Below are positions 1 to 7,362 of a stretch of 64,000 bases of DNA, piece after piece. Source of the stretch: Vibrio vulnificus NBRC 15645 = ATCC 27562. GTDB taxonomy: Bacteria > Pseudomonadota > Gammaproteobacteria > Enterobacterales > Vibrionaceae. Location: contig NZ_CP012881.1 of NCBI RefSeq assembly GCF_002224265.1, positions 2,046,001 through 2,110,000 of the forward strand, read 5' to 3'. Numbering within the stretch: the first letter of the stretch is position 1; each line of letters begins with the position of its first letter. The translations under genes were made by a program, and so were the position numbers. The notes beneath the pieces are model-generated. The model did not search any database, was not told where the DNA came from, and was given only the letters and a program-made list of their open reading frames with translations.

Positions 1-75
1 CTAATCCGTATCGAGGAAGCTCTAGCTGGTCGTGCTCCTTTCAACGGTCTTAAAGAAGTGAAAGGCCAAGCTTAA
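1..75 (+). CDS. eno: Enolase, C-terminal 24 residues (5' end outside window)
   Basis: Reading from base 1 in frame gives the C-terminal end of enolase ([14 protein letters not shown] then LKEVKGQA and TAA at 73-75). Enolase interconverts 2-phosphoglycerate and phosphoenolpyruvate in glycolysis and is part of the RNA degradosome in gammaproteobacteria. Only the tail is visible, so the call rests on this conserved end and on ftsB and ispD lying downstream, the usual order in vibrios. This copy is assumed to be the functional end because it is the one continuous with the left edge of the window. Three further copies of the same 3' end follow as a tandem array. Confidence 0.9.
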   Translation, partial: LIRIEEALAGRAPFNGLKEVKGQA

Positions 76-109
76 TTCGCAACAGAATTAACGTTGGTTA
101 TCTAACTGT

Positions 110-139
110 AAAACCCTCGCTACGGCGGGGGTTTTGTTT
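110..139 (+). terminator. Terminator after the eno end, unit 1
   Basis: AAAACCC and GGGGTTTT arms with a CGC/GCG inner stem are followed by TTTT runs. It lies 35 bases after the eno stop codon and is repeated in units 2 (split by the insertion sequence) and 3 (about 1973-2002). Confidence 0.75.
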
Positions 140-162
140 TTAGAGAATAGAGTTAAAGAGCG

Positions 163-264
163 ATGAGCCGTTCTGACCGTGTTGCTGCTATGCCTAAAAG
201 AAAGCAACCAACGAATCCGTATCGAGGAAGCTCTAGCTGGTCGTGCTCCTTTCAACGGTCTTAA
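163..264 (+). other. Repeated 33-codon small ORF spanning two array units
   Basis: An ATG in the tail of unit 1 opens a 33-codon frame that ends at TAA 262-264. It crosses into the next eno copy in a frame different from eno. The same ORF recurs at 1815-1916 and, with codon 10 changed from ATG to AGG, at 2026-2127. The peptide starts [16 protein letters not shown] and is basic. The upstream AAAGAG is a weak ribosome binding site. I recognise no family; it may be an accident of the repeat, or the remnant of a gene that began at the edge of an integrated element. Confidence 0.25.
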
Positions 265-286
265 AGAAGTTAAAGGTCAAGCTTAA
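214..286 (+). pseudogene. Second copy of the eno 3' end (fragment)
   Basis: It encodes the same last residues as enolase, stopping at TAA 284-286, with synonymous changes GTG to GTT and GGC to GGT near the end. No start codon or body of eno precedes it, so it is a displaced or duplicated gene end and not an expressed gene. It belongs to array unit 2. Confidence 0.85.
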
Positions 287-328
287 TTCGCAACAGAATT
301 AACGTTGGTTATCTAACTGTAAAACCCT

Positions 329-339
329 CGCTACGGCGG
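329..339. repeat. Target-site duplication, left copy (11 bp)
   Basis: CGCTACGGCGG lies directly before the left inverted repeat and recurs at 1770-1780 directly after the right one. The target lies in the terminator of array unit 2. Eleven base pairs fits the IS4 family. Confidence 0.93.
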
Positions 340-348
340 CAATGTAGT

Positions 349-1686
349 TCACTTAAGAGGAGCTGCCTTGCGATTAACAGGATATCGGGTCTTTGATATT
401 TTTACCGCCCTAGGCCGATTTGGCTTAGGGCGTTTGTCTATAAAAAGGATGGATAAGTCTCCGCGCAGACTTTTTAGACGCTTCGGTGTATTACCTGGAG
501 ATACCGCTTTGCTCATTACTTTCAGTTGACTAGCGATGAACTGACAAGCGTATTTAAAACTGATTTCATTGGCCATTCGACCATGTGCTACGGCCGCTTG
601 ACTGGCTTCTCGTCTTACCAAGTTATAACCAAGCAACAGCCCCCATAACTCTTGATAGACAAGCTCGACCGTCTTACTCCTCAGCACTAACGCGTTGTGC
701 TGCATCGAACTTTTTATGTCTCTGTACCCTAACTCAATTTCCCATCTCTCATGGTAAAGCTCGGCTACTGATTCCGCATCGTACTCTTCCCTAGGCAAAG
801 ACGTAAACACTGTTTTGTGCTTACCTTGTACTTGATAAGTAACGGCTCTGACTTGCCATTTTTCAGGTAGGTTAGGATTTTTCTTGCGAGCCTGTGGAGA
901 GACTTTCATTTCTACCAACATGTCGTCGCTCTCTTCATCGTCCAGAAGTCTGAATTTCACCCCTTTCTTCGCTGGTAACAACCAATGCCTGTTGGAGCCA
1001 CTATTTTGGAGAGAAAGAAGTAAGTCTGCGCCATAAAACCCCTTATCTAGTAAAGTCACTGAGTTATCAGGTAGAGAGTCAATAAAGGGCATTGCAAGCG
1101 GTATTTCACCACGACGATAGGGGCTTATAGCTGCGTCTACAATGACATGTGAGCGAACATTCATCATGGTCACCACCCTAAGTACTGGATGAGGTGTCTG
1201 CCTCTCGCTGGATGTATTACCTGACCCAAAATGTTCTCTTAGTTCTGATGTATCAGCGGTTCGAAAAAGAGCCCCATCAATAGCGAAGACTTGTAAGCCT
1301 TGCCAAGTATCCTCGGGGTAACGCTCTAGACCCCATGTGTGACTGCATTGTCTAAACAACCATTCTGGAGCAGCTTTACCAAGGCGTTGCCTTGCTTGCG
1401 TTAAAGCACTTTTAGCTAGCAGTTCCTCATCGGCTAAGCCCTCGGCACAGACATTCATTCGCCGTGCGACTTCTGCAATAGACTCATTGCGGAAAAACGC
1501 CATTCCAACAATAAGCCAAAGAACCATATCACTAGGTAAACGACGTCGACGAATTGTCGCTTTATCGGAAAGTGTTGCCGCTTTAGCAACCCACTCATCA
1601 GGAATATGCTCGGAGAAGGTGGTTAGCTGAGCGACATCAACAGGACTCTCTTCAAGAAAGTCAGCAAAATAGTTTTGGATAGACAT
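349..1686 (-). CDS. IS4-family transposase
   Basis: This 445-residue DDE transposase catalyses cut-and-paste movement of the surrounding element. The N-terminal part (about residues 20-115) matches the IS4 N-terminal domain, which carries a predicted helical, DNA-binding region. The catalytic core follows, with D137 in the AIDGALFR context, D214 in LLDKGFYG and E318 within the IS4 signature Y-x2-R-x3-E-x6-K (Y311, R314, E318, K325). The C-terminus is basic (KRPKPNRPRAVK). The gene fills most of the element and ends inside the left inverted repeat. A 12-bp hairpin ends five bases before the ATG and covers the likely ribosome binding region. Family and function are clear from the motif; activity is inferred from the intact frame. 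Confidence 0.95.
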   Translation of the reverse strand: MSIQNYFADFLEESPVDVAQLTTFSEHIPDEWVAKAATLSDKATIRRRRLPSDMVLWLIVGMAFFRNESIAEVARRMNVCAEGLADEELLAKSALTQARQRLGKAAPEWLFRQCSHTWGLERYPEDTWQGLQVFAIDGALFRTADTSELREHFGSGNTSSERQTPHPVLRVVTMMNVRSHVIVDAAISPYRRGEIPLAMPFIDSLPDNSVTLLDKGFYGADLLLSLQNSGSNRHWLLPAKKGVKFRLLDDEESDDMLVEMKVSPQARKKNPNLPEKWQVRAVTYQVQGKHKTVFTSLPREEYDAESVAELYHERWEIELGYRDIKSSMQHNALVLRSKTVELVYQELWGLLLGYNLVRREASQAAVAHGRMANEISFKYACQFIASQLKVMSKAVSPGNTPKRLKSLRGDLSILFIDKRPKPNRPRAVKISKTRYPVNRKAAPLK

Positions 1687-1690
1687 AAAA

Positions 1691-1720
1691 AATCGGAAAC
1701 CTATAAACAGGTTTCCGATT
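1691..1720 (-). promoter_or_regulatory. Hairpin covering the transposase translation start region
   Basis: AATCGGAAACCT and AGGTTTCCGATT form a perfect 12-bp stem with a 6-base loop. In the minus-strand transcript the stem ends five bases before the transposase ATG and includes the only AGG near the start. Such stems in IS10 and IS50 stop read-through transcripts from outside promoters being translated; the same role here is inferred. Confidence 0.55.
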
Positions 1721-1732
1721 GTCTCTCATCAG

Positions 1733-1754
1733 AAGGATCGGTCAACCGATCCTT
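1733..1754. promoter_or_regulatory. Perfect 9-bp inverted repeat next to the right IS end
   Basis: AAGGATCGG, TCAA, CCGATCCTT. It touches the inner edge of the right terminal repeat (1752-1769) and lies upstream of the transposase on the minus strand. It may be a second stem in outside transcripts or a host-factor or transposase site; the sequence alone does not decide. Confidence 0.45.
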
Positions 1755-1769
1755 ATCTGATCTACATTG

Positions 1770-1780
1770 CGCTACGGCGG
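1770..1780. repeat. Target-site duplication, right copy (11 bp)
   Basis: CGCTACGGCGG, identical to 329-339. It restores the terminator sequence of array unit 2 if the element is removed. Confidence 0.93.
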
Positions 1781-1865
1781 GGGTTTTGTTTTTAGAGAAT
1801 AGAGTTAAAGAGCGATGAGCCGTTCTGACCGTGTTGCTGCTATGCCTAAAAGAAAGCAACCAACT

Positions 1866-1938
1866 AATCCGTATCGAGGAAGCTCTAGCTGGTCGTGCTC
1901 CTTTCAACGGTCTTAAAGAAGTGAAAGGCCAAGCTTAA
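1866..1938 (+). pseudogene. Third copy of the eno 3' end (fragment)
   Basis: It encodes the same last 24 residues as the true enolase end, with stop TAA at 1936-1938. It has no upstream gene body and is followed by the same terminator type as unit 1. Confidence 0.85.
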
Positions 1939-2076
1939 TTCTCAACAGAATTAACGTTGGTTATCTAACTGTAAAACCCTCGCTACGGCGGGGGTTTTGT
2001 TTTTAGAGAATAGAGTTAAAGAGCGATGAGCCGTTCTGACCGTGTTGCTGCTAGGCCTAAAAGAAAGCAACCAACG

Positions 2077-2149
2077 AATCCGTATCGAGGAAGCTTTAGC
2101 TGGTCGTGCTCCTTTCAACAGTCTTAAAGAAGCGAAAGGCCAAGCTTAA
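2077..2149 (+). pseudogene. Fourth, most diverged copy of the eno 3' end
   Basis: The last 24 codons of eno appear again, with AGT for GGT (Gly to Ser), GCG for GTG (Val to Ala) and a TTA leucine codon. The stop is TAA at 2147-2149. After the stop the sequence no longer follows the 211-bp unit. It leads to a different terminator and then ftsB. This suggests that copy 4 is the ancestral chromosomal end of eno, displaced from its gene by insertion of the array and now drifting. Confidence 0.8.
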
Positions 2150-2186
2150 TTCTTCATTGAATTAATCGCTTAGATTGAAGCTTTAA

Positions 2187-2216
2187 AAACATCCCGCGCT
2201 TGCGGGGTGTTTTTTT
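2187..2216 (+). terminator. Terminator after eno copy 4 (probable ancestral eno terminator)
   Basis: An ACATCCCGC / GCGGGGTGT stem with a 4-base loop is followed by six or more T. Its sequence differs from the terminator in units 1-3. Confidence 0.8.
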
Positions 2217-2393
2217 ATCGCCAATATCTCTGCGAGTCTCCCTATCGCCGATCAATAGAAAAGTGGCTGTGCATAGGGCTATGTCATTCTCTTCACTTGC
2301 TTCTGTCTAACCCTCTCTAGAGCCAATGAGCTAATTGTGCTATAAACAGGGCTTGATCAATCTTTCCTTCTAATAAGTCATAAGTAAATTGCC

Positions 2394-2675
2394 ATGCGAC
2401 TGTTTATTCTCGTTTTAACCTTACTGTTTGGTTGGCTGCAGTACACCCTGTGGTTTGGTAAAAATGGGGTTTCCGATTACTACACGATTGAAAGTGATAT
2501 TGAAGCGCAGCAATTGGTGAACACCAAGTTGCAGGCAAGAAACAGCGAAATGTACGCAGAGATAGATGACTTGAAGCAAGGGCTCGATGCCATTGAAGAG
2601 CGTGCTCGTCACGAGCTGGGTATGCTGAAAGAAGGGGAGACATTCTATCGCATTGTCGGTGAGGAGAATCCATAA
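2394..2675 (+). CDS. ftsB: Cell division protein FtsB
   Basis: FtsB is a bitopic inner-membrane protein that joins FtsL and FtsQ in the divisome and helps activate septal peptidoglycan synthesis. The 93-residue product has a short cytoplasmic N-terminus, one membrane segment (about residues 2-20, [14 protein letters not shown]), then a periplasmic coiled coil (about 30-70) rich in E, K, L and Q. The conserved end [17 protein letters not shown] is typical of the family. E. coli FtsB is 103 residues, so the length is normal. The stop codon overlaps the ispD start by one base. The pairing of eno, ftsB, ispD and ispF supports the call. Confidence 0.95.
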   Translation: MRLFILVLTLLFGWLQYTLWFGKNGVSDYYTIESDIEAQQLVNTKLQARNSEMYAEIDDLKQGLDAIEERARHELGMLKEGETFYRIVGEENP

Positions 2676-3388
2676 TGGCGCGTAGTATGACGTCATTGGT
2701 CGCCGTTGTACCAGCCGCTGGTGTCGGCAGTCGAATGAAGGCAGACCGACCAAAGCAGTATTTGCAGATCCACGGCAAAACCATTTTAGAACATACCATC
2801 GAAAGGTTGCTCTCTCACCCGGCCATTACACAAGTCGTCGTTGCCGTGAGTGAAGACGATCCTTATTACCCAGAGCTCCCTATTGCGCAACATCCCGATA
2901 TCATTCGTGTTGCTGGTGGAAAAGAGCGTGCAGATTCGGTGTTATCGGCATTGCGTTTCCTTTCGCAGCAGCAACAAAAAGCAGATTGGGTTCTCGTGCA
3001 TGATGCTGCAAGACCTTGTGTTGCTCATCAAGATATTGATGCCTTGATTGAACGCTGCTCCTCGCATGAGACGGGGGCGATTTTGGCGACGCCTGTGCGT
3101 GACACGATGAAGCGCGCAAACGCACAACACATGATCGACCATACGGTGGATCGCAATGCACTTTGGCATGCCTTAACGCCGCAAATGTTCAAAACCGAAG
3201 TGCTGACAGACGCGCTAAGCGATGCGTTGGCACAAGGTGTGGCGATTACCGACGAAGCCTCTGCGTTAGAATGGCGAGGAGAGCTGCCAGCTTTAGTTCA
3301 AGGGTGCTCGAGTAACATCAAAGTTACTCAACCTGAAGATCTCGCTTTAGCGGAATTTTATTTGAGCCGAGAAAAGGATAGAAAATGA
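2675..3388 (+). CDS. ispD: 2-C-methyl-D-erythritol 4-phosphate cytidylyltransferase
   Basis: IspD transfers CMP from CTP to 2-C-methyl-D-erythritol 4-phosphate, the third step of the non-mevalonate isoprenoid pathway, in the cytoplasm. The 237-residue protein has the nucleotide-binding motif [17 protein letters not shown] near the N-terminus (residues about 13-29), the [10 protein letters not shown] motif near 105-114 and the TPQMF motif near 168. The length matches E. coli (236). The start overlaps the ftsB stop by one base and the end overlaps ispF, so translation is probably coupled. It works two steps before IspF, and the missing kinase IspE is not in this window. Confidence 0.97.
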   Translation: MARSMTSLVAVVPAAGVGSRMKADRPKQYLQIHGKTILEHTIERLLSHPAITQVVVAVSEDDPYYPELPIAQHPDIIRVAGGKERADSVLSALRFLSQQQQKADWVLVHDAARPCVAHQDIDALIERCSSHETGAILATPVRDTMKRANAQHMIDHTVDRNALWHALTPQMFKTEVLTDALSDALAQGVAITDEASALEWRGELPALVQGCSSNIKVTQPEDLALAEFYLSREKDRK

Positions 3389-3861
3389 TGAGAATTGGTC
3401 ATGGTTTCGATGTACACAAATTTGGTGGCGAAGGCCCGGTTATCATCGGTGGTGTTGCGGTTCCTTATGAACAAGGACTGATTGCTCACTCCGATGGTGA
3501 TGTTGCTTTACATGCGTTAAGCGATGCTCTGCTGGGGGCGATTGCCGCGGGTGATATTGGCCGACATTTTCCAGATACGGATGACAAATGGAAAGGGGCA
3601 GACAGTCGAGAGCTCTTGAAAGACGTTTATCGCCGAGTCAAAGAACAAGGCTACAAACTGGGGAATGCGGATGTGACCATCATCGCGCAAGCACCCAAAA
3701 TGGCCCCTTATATCGATGCCATGCGTGAAGCCATCGCTCACGACTTGGAAACCGATATTCGTAATATTAATGTCAAAGCGACAACAACCGAGCGTTTGGG
3801 TTTTACAGGACGCAAAGAAGGTATTGCAACGGAAGCCGTTGTGTTACTGATTAAGCAATAA
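3385..3861 (+). CDS. ispF: 2-C-methyl-D-erythritol 2,4-cyclodiphosphate synthase
   Basis: IspF cyclises 4-diphosphocytidyl-2-C-methyl-D-erythritol 2-phosphate with release of CMP, in the non-mevalonate pathway. The 158-residue protein starts [14 protein letters not shown] with the metal ligands D and H of the DxH motif, followed by [19 protein letters not shown] (third zinc ligand His) and the [14 protein letters not shown] end typical of the trimeric enzyme. E. coli IspF is 159 residues. The start overlaps the ispD stop (ATGA arrangement). The second ATG at 3388 is an equally possible start and would give the usual MRIGHGFD start. Confidence 0.97.
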   Translation: MMRIGHGFDVHKFGGEGPVIIGGVAVPYEQGLIAHSDGDVALHALSDALLGAIAAGDIGRHFPDTDDKWKGADSRELLKDVYRRVKEQGYKLGNADVTIIAQAPKMAPYIDAMREAIAHDLETDIRNINVKATTTERLGFTGRKEGIATEAVVLLIKQ

Positions 3862-3896
3862 TATTAGCATTAGCAAAACTGGCAGTGGATAGTTCT

Positions 3897-4940
3897 ATGA
3901 CAGACACTTTGGCTTCTCTGGCCTATTTAGCGGGTAAACCAACCGCACAAGCAAAAATCAAAGCAAAACCAGAACATTTTCAGGTAAGAGAAGACTTAGG
4001 TTTTGAGTTCACTGGTTCTGGTGAGCACCTGATGGTACGCATCCGAAAAACTGGCGAGAACACCTCCTTTGTTGCCAATGAATTGGCGAAAGCATGTGGC
4101 GTGAAATCAAAAGACGTCAGTTGGGCTGGCTTGAAAGATCGCCACGCGGTGACGGAACAATGGCTTAGTGTTCATTTGCCTAAAGCGGAAACGCCGGATT
4201 TTTCCGCTTTCCTCGCGCAATACCCATCGATTGAAATCCTCGCTACCGCTCGTCATAACAAGAAGTTACGACCAGGGGATCTTGTTGGGAACGATTTCGT
4301 CGTGACGTTAACGGAAGTCTCAGATGTGGACGATGTGCTCAAACGTCTAGAGACGGTCGCAAAACTCGGTGTTCCAAATTATTTCGGTAATCAGCGTTTT
4401 GGTAACAATGGCAATAACCTGCAAGAAGCAAAACGTTGGGGCAGAGAAAATGTTCGTAGCCGCAATCAAAATCAACGTAGCCTCTACTTGTCTGCTGCGC
4501 GTTCGTGGATCTTCAATTTAATTGTCTCGGCGCGACTTGAGCAATCACTGTTCGATAAGGTTTTGCTTGGCGACATCCTGTTTAAGGGGGATGAACAGCT
4601 ATTGGTGAGTGCAGAAAATCATGCGGATCTCCAGTCTCAATATGATGCTGGCGACTTGGTGATCAGTGGTGCTTTGGCTGGCGATAATGCCTTGCCGACT
4701 CAAGATGAAGCGTTGGCGTTAGAGCAAGTGTTCTTAGATGCTGAACCTGATCTTATGGCGCTGATTCGCGGCAATCGCATGAGACACGATCGTCGAGCGA
4801 TCGCATTGAAGCCGGCCAATCTCAGTTGGCAAGTGGATGGTAATAGCATCACCCTGACTTTCTCGCTCGATGCAGGCTCTTTTGCAACGTCCATTATCCG
4901 CGAGCTAGTGCAAGAAATCGCGTTTGAAAGAGAATTCTAA
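3897..4940 (+). CDS. truD: tRNA pseudouridine(13) synthase
   Basis: TruD converts uridine 13 of tRNA-Glu to pseudouridine. The protein (347 residues from the ATG at 3897) carries the TruD signature [12 protein letters not shown] with the catalytic Asp near residue 80, NYFGNQRFG near 155 and RSWIFN near 203. It ends with a conserved [10 protein letters not shown] block. E. coli TruD is 349 residues. A GTG at 3885 in the same frame would add four residues; the ATG at 3897 gives the family-typical N-terminus [11 protein letters not shown]. The gene sits between ispF and surE, as in E. coli, and surE starts six bases after its stop. Confidence 0.95.
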   Translation: MTDTLASLAYLAGKPTAQAKIKAKPEHFQVREDLGFEFTGSGEHLMVRIRKTGENTSFVANELAKACGVKSKDVSWAGLKDRHAVTEQWLSVHLPKAETPDFSAFLAQYPSIEILATARHNKKLRPGDLVGNDFVVTLTEVSDVDDVLKRLETVAKLGVPNYFGNQRFGNNGNNLQEAKRWGRENVRSRNQNQRSLYLSAARSWIFNLIVSARLEQSLFDKVLLGDILFKGDEQLLVSAENHADLQSQYDAGDLVISGALAGDNALPTQDEALALEQVFLDAEPDLMALIRGNRMRHDRRAIALKPANLSWQVDGNSITLTFSLDAGSFATSIIRELVQEIAFEREF

Positions 4941-4945
4941 TTATC

Positions 4946-5713
4946 ATGGAAGATAAGCAAACTAAACCGCTGCGCATTTTGCTGAGTAATGACGATGGCG
5001 TTTTTGCTGAAGGTATTCGCACGTTAGCTAACGAACTAAGCACATTGGCAGAAGTGATCATCGTTGCACCGGATCGCAATCGCTCAGGAGCGTCAAACTC
5101 GTTAACGCTGGAACAGCCACTGCGAGTGACCTGTGTTGAAGAAAATGTTTATTCAGTGCAAGGCACGCCCACAGATTGTGTCCATTTTGCTTTAAACGAA
5201 CTACTGAAAAATGATCTCCCAGACTTAGTGTTAAGTGGCATCAATCATGGCGCCAATCTAGGGGATGATGTGCTTTATTCGGGCACGGTCGCTGCAGCGA
5301 TGGAAGGGCATTTTCTTGGTGTGCAGTCGATCGCTTTTTCTCTGGTTGGTAAAAGCCACTTTAAAACCGCAGCAACCATTGCCAAGCAGATCGTTGAGCA
5401 ACATTTAGCGAAACCTATTCCGACTAATCGTTTATTGAACATCAATATTCCGGATCTGCCGCTCGAGCAGCTCAAAGAGATACGAGTGACTCGTTTAGGC
5501 GCACGCCATCATGCAGAGAATATGATCAAGCAGCTTGATCCCCGTGGTCATGAAATCTACTGGTTAGGCCCTCCGGGCAAAGAGCAAGATGCGGGAGAGG
5601 GAACCGATTTCCACGCGATTGAGCAAGGCTATGTGTCTATTACACCACTGCAAGTTGATTTAACTGCCCATGAATCACTCCGAGCGATGGATACTTGGCT
5701 AAAGGAAAAGTAA
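4946..5713 (+). CDS. surE: 5'/3'-nucleotidase SurE
   Basis: SurE is a metal-dependent nucleotidase that dephosphorylates nucleoside monophosphates and helps stationary-phase survival. The 255-residue protein has the N-terminal metal site [13 protein letters not shown] with the Asp pair, the [14 protein letters not shown] motif (here [16 protein letters not shown]) and [21 protein letters not shown] around residues 90-110, all diagnostic. E. coli SurE is 253 residues. It follows truD by five bases and is followed by pcm with only two bases between, forming the stationary-phase survival cluster surE-pcm-nlpD-rpoS. Confidence 0.96.
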   Translation: MEDKQTKPLRILLSNDDGVFAEGIRTLANELSTLAEVIIVAPDRNRSGASNSLTLEQPLRVTCVEENVYSVQGTPTDCVHFALNELLKNDLPDLVLSGINHGANLGDDVLYSGTVAAAMEGHFLGVQSIAFSLVGKSHFKTAATIAKQIVEQHLAKPIPTNRLLNINIPDLPLEQLKEIRVTRLGARHHAENMIKQLDPRGHEIYWLGPPGKEQDAGEGTDFHAIEQGYVSITPLQVDLTAHESLRAMDTWLKEK

Positions 5714-5715
5714 TC

Positions 5716-6342
5716 ATGAGCAATCCTCAAGCAGAAAGATTGGTTCACTTCTTAGCGGTCAATGGCATCCGTGATAGCGAAGTTTTATCTGCCATCGCTC
5801 GTGTACCGAGAGAGTGTTTTTTGGCACAAGCTATGATGCATCAGGCTTATGACAACAACGCTTTGCCTATTGGTCAAGGTCAGACAATCTCTCAGCCCTA
5901 CATTGTGGCCAAAATGACGGAACTTTTGCGTCTTAAAAGAGACAGTAAAGTATTGGAAATTGGCACTGGATCGGGTTATCAAACCGCAGTATTAGCGCTT
6001 CTGGTTGAGCATGTATATTCTGTTGAGCGCATCAAATCTTTACAGTGGGATGCAAAACGTCGCTTAAAACAGTTGGATATCTACAATGTCTCGACTAAGC
6101 ATGGCGACGGCTGGCTTGGCTGGGAAAATAAAGGACCTTTTGACGCGATCATTGTGACCGCCGCAGCAGAAAGTGTTCCACCGGCGTTACTTCAACAATT
6201 GAATGATGGTGGCCGCATGGTACTCCCTGTCGGTACGGATGAGCAGCATTTGATCTTGATTGAGCGTCAAAAAGATCAGTTTGTTTCCCAAGTGATCGAA
6301 GCGGTGAACTTTGTGCCGCTGATCGCCGGAGACTTGGCATAA
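5716..6342 (+). CDS. pcm: Protein-L-isoaspartate O-methyltransferase
   Basis: Pcm methylates isoaspartyl residues in aged proteins with S-adenosylmethionine, starting their repair. From the ATG at 5716 the product is 208 residues, the same as E. coli Pcm. An AAAGGAAAAG ribosome binding site inside the end of surE supports this start; an in-frame ATG at 5695 would overlap surE and add seven residues without homology. Motifs include [17 protein letters not shown], the SAM-binding loop [14 protein letters not shown] and the [14 protein letters not shown] block. It sits tightly between surE and nlpD and is likely co-transcribed with both. Confidence 0.96.
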   Translation: MSNPQAERLVHFLAVNGIRDSEVLSAIARVPRECFLAQAMMHQAYDNNALPIGQGQTISQPYIVAKMTELLRLKRDSKVLEIGTGSGYQTAVLALLVEHVYSVERIKSLQWDAKRRLKQLDIYNVSTKHGDGWLGWENKGPFDAIIVTAAAESVPPALLQQLNDGGRMVLPVGTDEQHLILIERQKDQFVSQVIEAVNFVPLIAGDLA

Positions 6343-6343
6343 T

Positions 6344-7282
6344 TTGAGATTAGGTGTGAGTAAGCGTCTTTATTTACGTGGTTCAATGATTCTCAGTACA
6401 GCTTTACTGGTAGGCTGTGCTGCGCATACTCCTGCGCCGGTCACGGGATTGAGTAAAGACTATAACACGGTTGATCGTGGTAGCTATCGCGGCAGTTATT
6501 ACGAGGTTGAAAAGGGCGATACGCTGTATTTTATATCCTACGTCACAGATAAAGATGTAAATGAGTTAATCCGTTTCAATAATTTGACAGAGCCTTACAC
6601 GATTTATCCGGGCCAGAAACTCAAGTTGTGGGCACCTGCTTATGTCGCACCAAAATATGGCCAAACGGTAGAAACCCCTGCTACAACTGTGGTTGCTGCG
6701 TCAACGGTTGCGGTGGTGGCTCCCAAACCTACACCGACAACACCAAAAGAATCGAGTAATAACTCTACTCAGAAGCCCGCAAAACCTGCGCCTCAAGTGG
6801 TTAAAAAAGATCCAGTTAAGGGTGTTGATCAATCCAAACCAAAGGAGTATGTTGGTTCAAAAGGTAAAGGAAATGTTAAAACCACCACTTCACCACCACC
6901 GGCAAATAACCAAAAAATAGCCAAGTGGCAGTGGCCAACAAAAGGGAGAGTAATTAAAAACTTCTCTGCAGGAGAACAAGGAAATAAAGGCATTGATATC
7001 GCAGGACAGCGAGGTCAGCCTATCGTTTCAACGGCAGGAGGTACCGTGGTTTATTCGGGTAACGCGCTAAGAGGTTATGGCAATTTAGTCATTGTTAAAC
7101 ATAACGATAATTACCTCAGTGCGTATGCGCATAACGATCGGTTGTTGGTATCGGAAGGGCAAAGTGTTAAAGCTGGGCAACAAATCGCCACAATGGGCAG
7201 TTCTGGAGCCAAAACAGTGATGCTGCACTTCGAAATTCGTTACCAAGGTAAATCAGTGAATCCAAAGCGCTATTTACCGTAA
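6344..7282 (+). CDS. nlpD: NlpD, LysM/LytM lipoprotein activator of amidase
   Basis: NlpD is an outer-membrane lipoprotein that activates the cell-wall amidase AmiC at the septum. The frame has a lipobox LLVGC with Cys25, a LysM peptidoglycan-binding domain (about residues 52-94, YEVEKGDTLYFIS), a long Thr/Pro/Lys linker and a C-terminal M23/LytM domain. The HxGxD zinc site reads KGIDIAG and the second His of HxH is Glu (LHFEIR), so it is not expected to be an active protease, as known for NlpD. The first codon is TTG at 6344; GTG at 6356 is an alternative that keeps the whole signal peptide. It lies 80 bases before rpoS, whose main promoter is usually inside nlpD. Confidence 0.93.
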   Translation: MRLGVSKRLYLRGSMILSTALLVGCAAHTPAPVTGLSKDYNTVDRGSYRGSYYEVEKGDTLYFISYVTDKDVNELIRFNNLTEPYTIYPGQKLKLWAPAYVAPKYGQTVETPATTVVAASTVAVVAPKPTPTTPKESSNNSTQKPAKPAPQVVKKDPVKGVDQSKPKEYVGSKGKGNVKTTTSPPPANNQKIAKWQWPTKGRVIKNFSAGEQGNKGIDIAGQRGQPIVSTAGGTVVYSGNALRGYGNLVIVKHNDNYLSAYAHNDRLLVSEGQSVKAGQQIATMGSSGAKTVMLHFEIRYQGKSVNPKRYLP

Positions 7283-7362
7283 ATCAACTTTGAAACAACT
7301 TGCGACACAACTAGCGACATTTAAAGTTGTAATGTCTTGCTAACTCGCCATGGGGAGGCGTT

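Larger units (their letters stand above)
340..1769. mobile_element. Complete IS4-family insertion sequence, 1430 bp
   Basis: The element has imperfect 18-bp terminal inverted repeats: CAATGTAGTTCACTTAAG at 340-357, and CAATGTAGATCAGATAAG read from the other strand at 1769-1752. It is flanked by an 11-bp target duplication (329-339 and 1770-1780) and encodes one intact transposase on the minus strand. The transposase stop codon lies inside the left inverted repeat. Two hairpins lie between the transposase start and the right end. Intact ends, an intact reading frame and a perfect target duplication suggest a recent insertion that may still be active. I do not assign an IS name. Confidence 0.95.
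3..2155 (+). repeat. Tandem array of 211-bp units carrying the eno 3' end
   Basis: The motif AATCCGTATCGAGGAAGC starts at 3, 214, 1866 and 2077. After removing the insertion sequence and its target duplication the spacing is exactly 211 bp each time. Units 1 (3-213), 2 (214-339 plus 1781-1865) and 3 (1866-2076) contain the last 24 codons of eno, a rho-independent terminator and a 70-80 bp tail. Copy 4 (2077-2155) keeps only the eno end and then runs into different sequence with its own terminator. Copies differ at a few bases (copy 2 has GTT and GGT codons near the end; copy 4 has AGT and GCG), so this is not a simple assembly echo. Confidence 0.93.

Noticed and set aside
1701..1907. 68-codon minus-strand frame after the transposase
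   Set aside because: It runs across the insertion sequence end, the target duplication and the eno repeat in antisense, and has no plausible start signal.
3..2155. Regularly spaced repeats that could be taken for a CRISPR array or integron attC sites
   Set aside because: The repeat unit is 211 bp with identical, not unique, spacers and contains a coding gene end and a terminator; no cas gene or integron integrase is nearby.
2221..2393. Promoter for ftsB in the spacer after the eno array
   Set aside because: No -35/-10 pair with good spacing stands out by eye; I did not assign one.
6344..7282. NlpD as an active M23 endopeptidase
   Set aside because: The zinc ligands of the HxGxD and HxH motifs are not preserved, as is known for NlpD, so an activator role is more likely.
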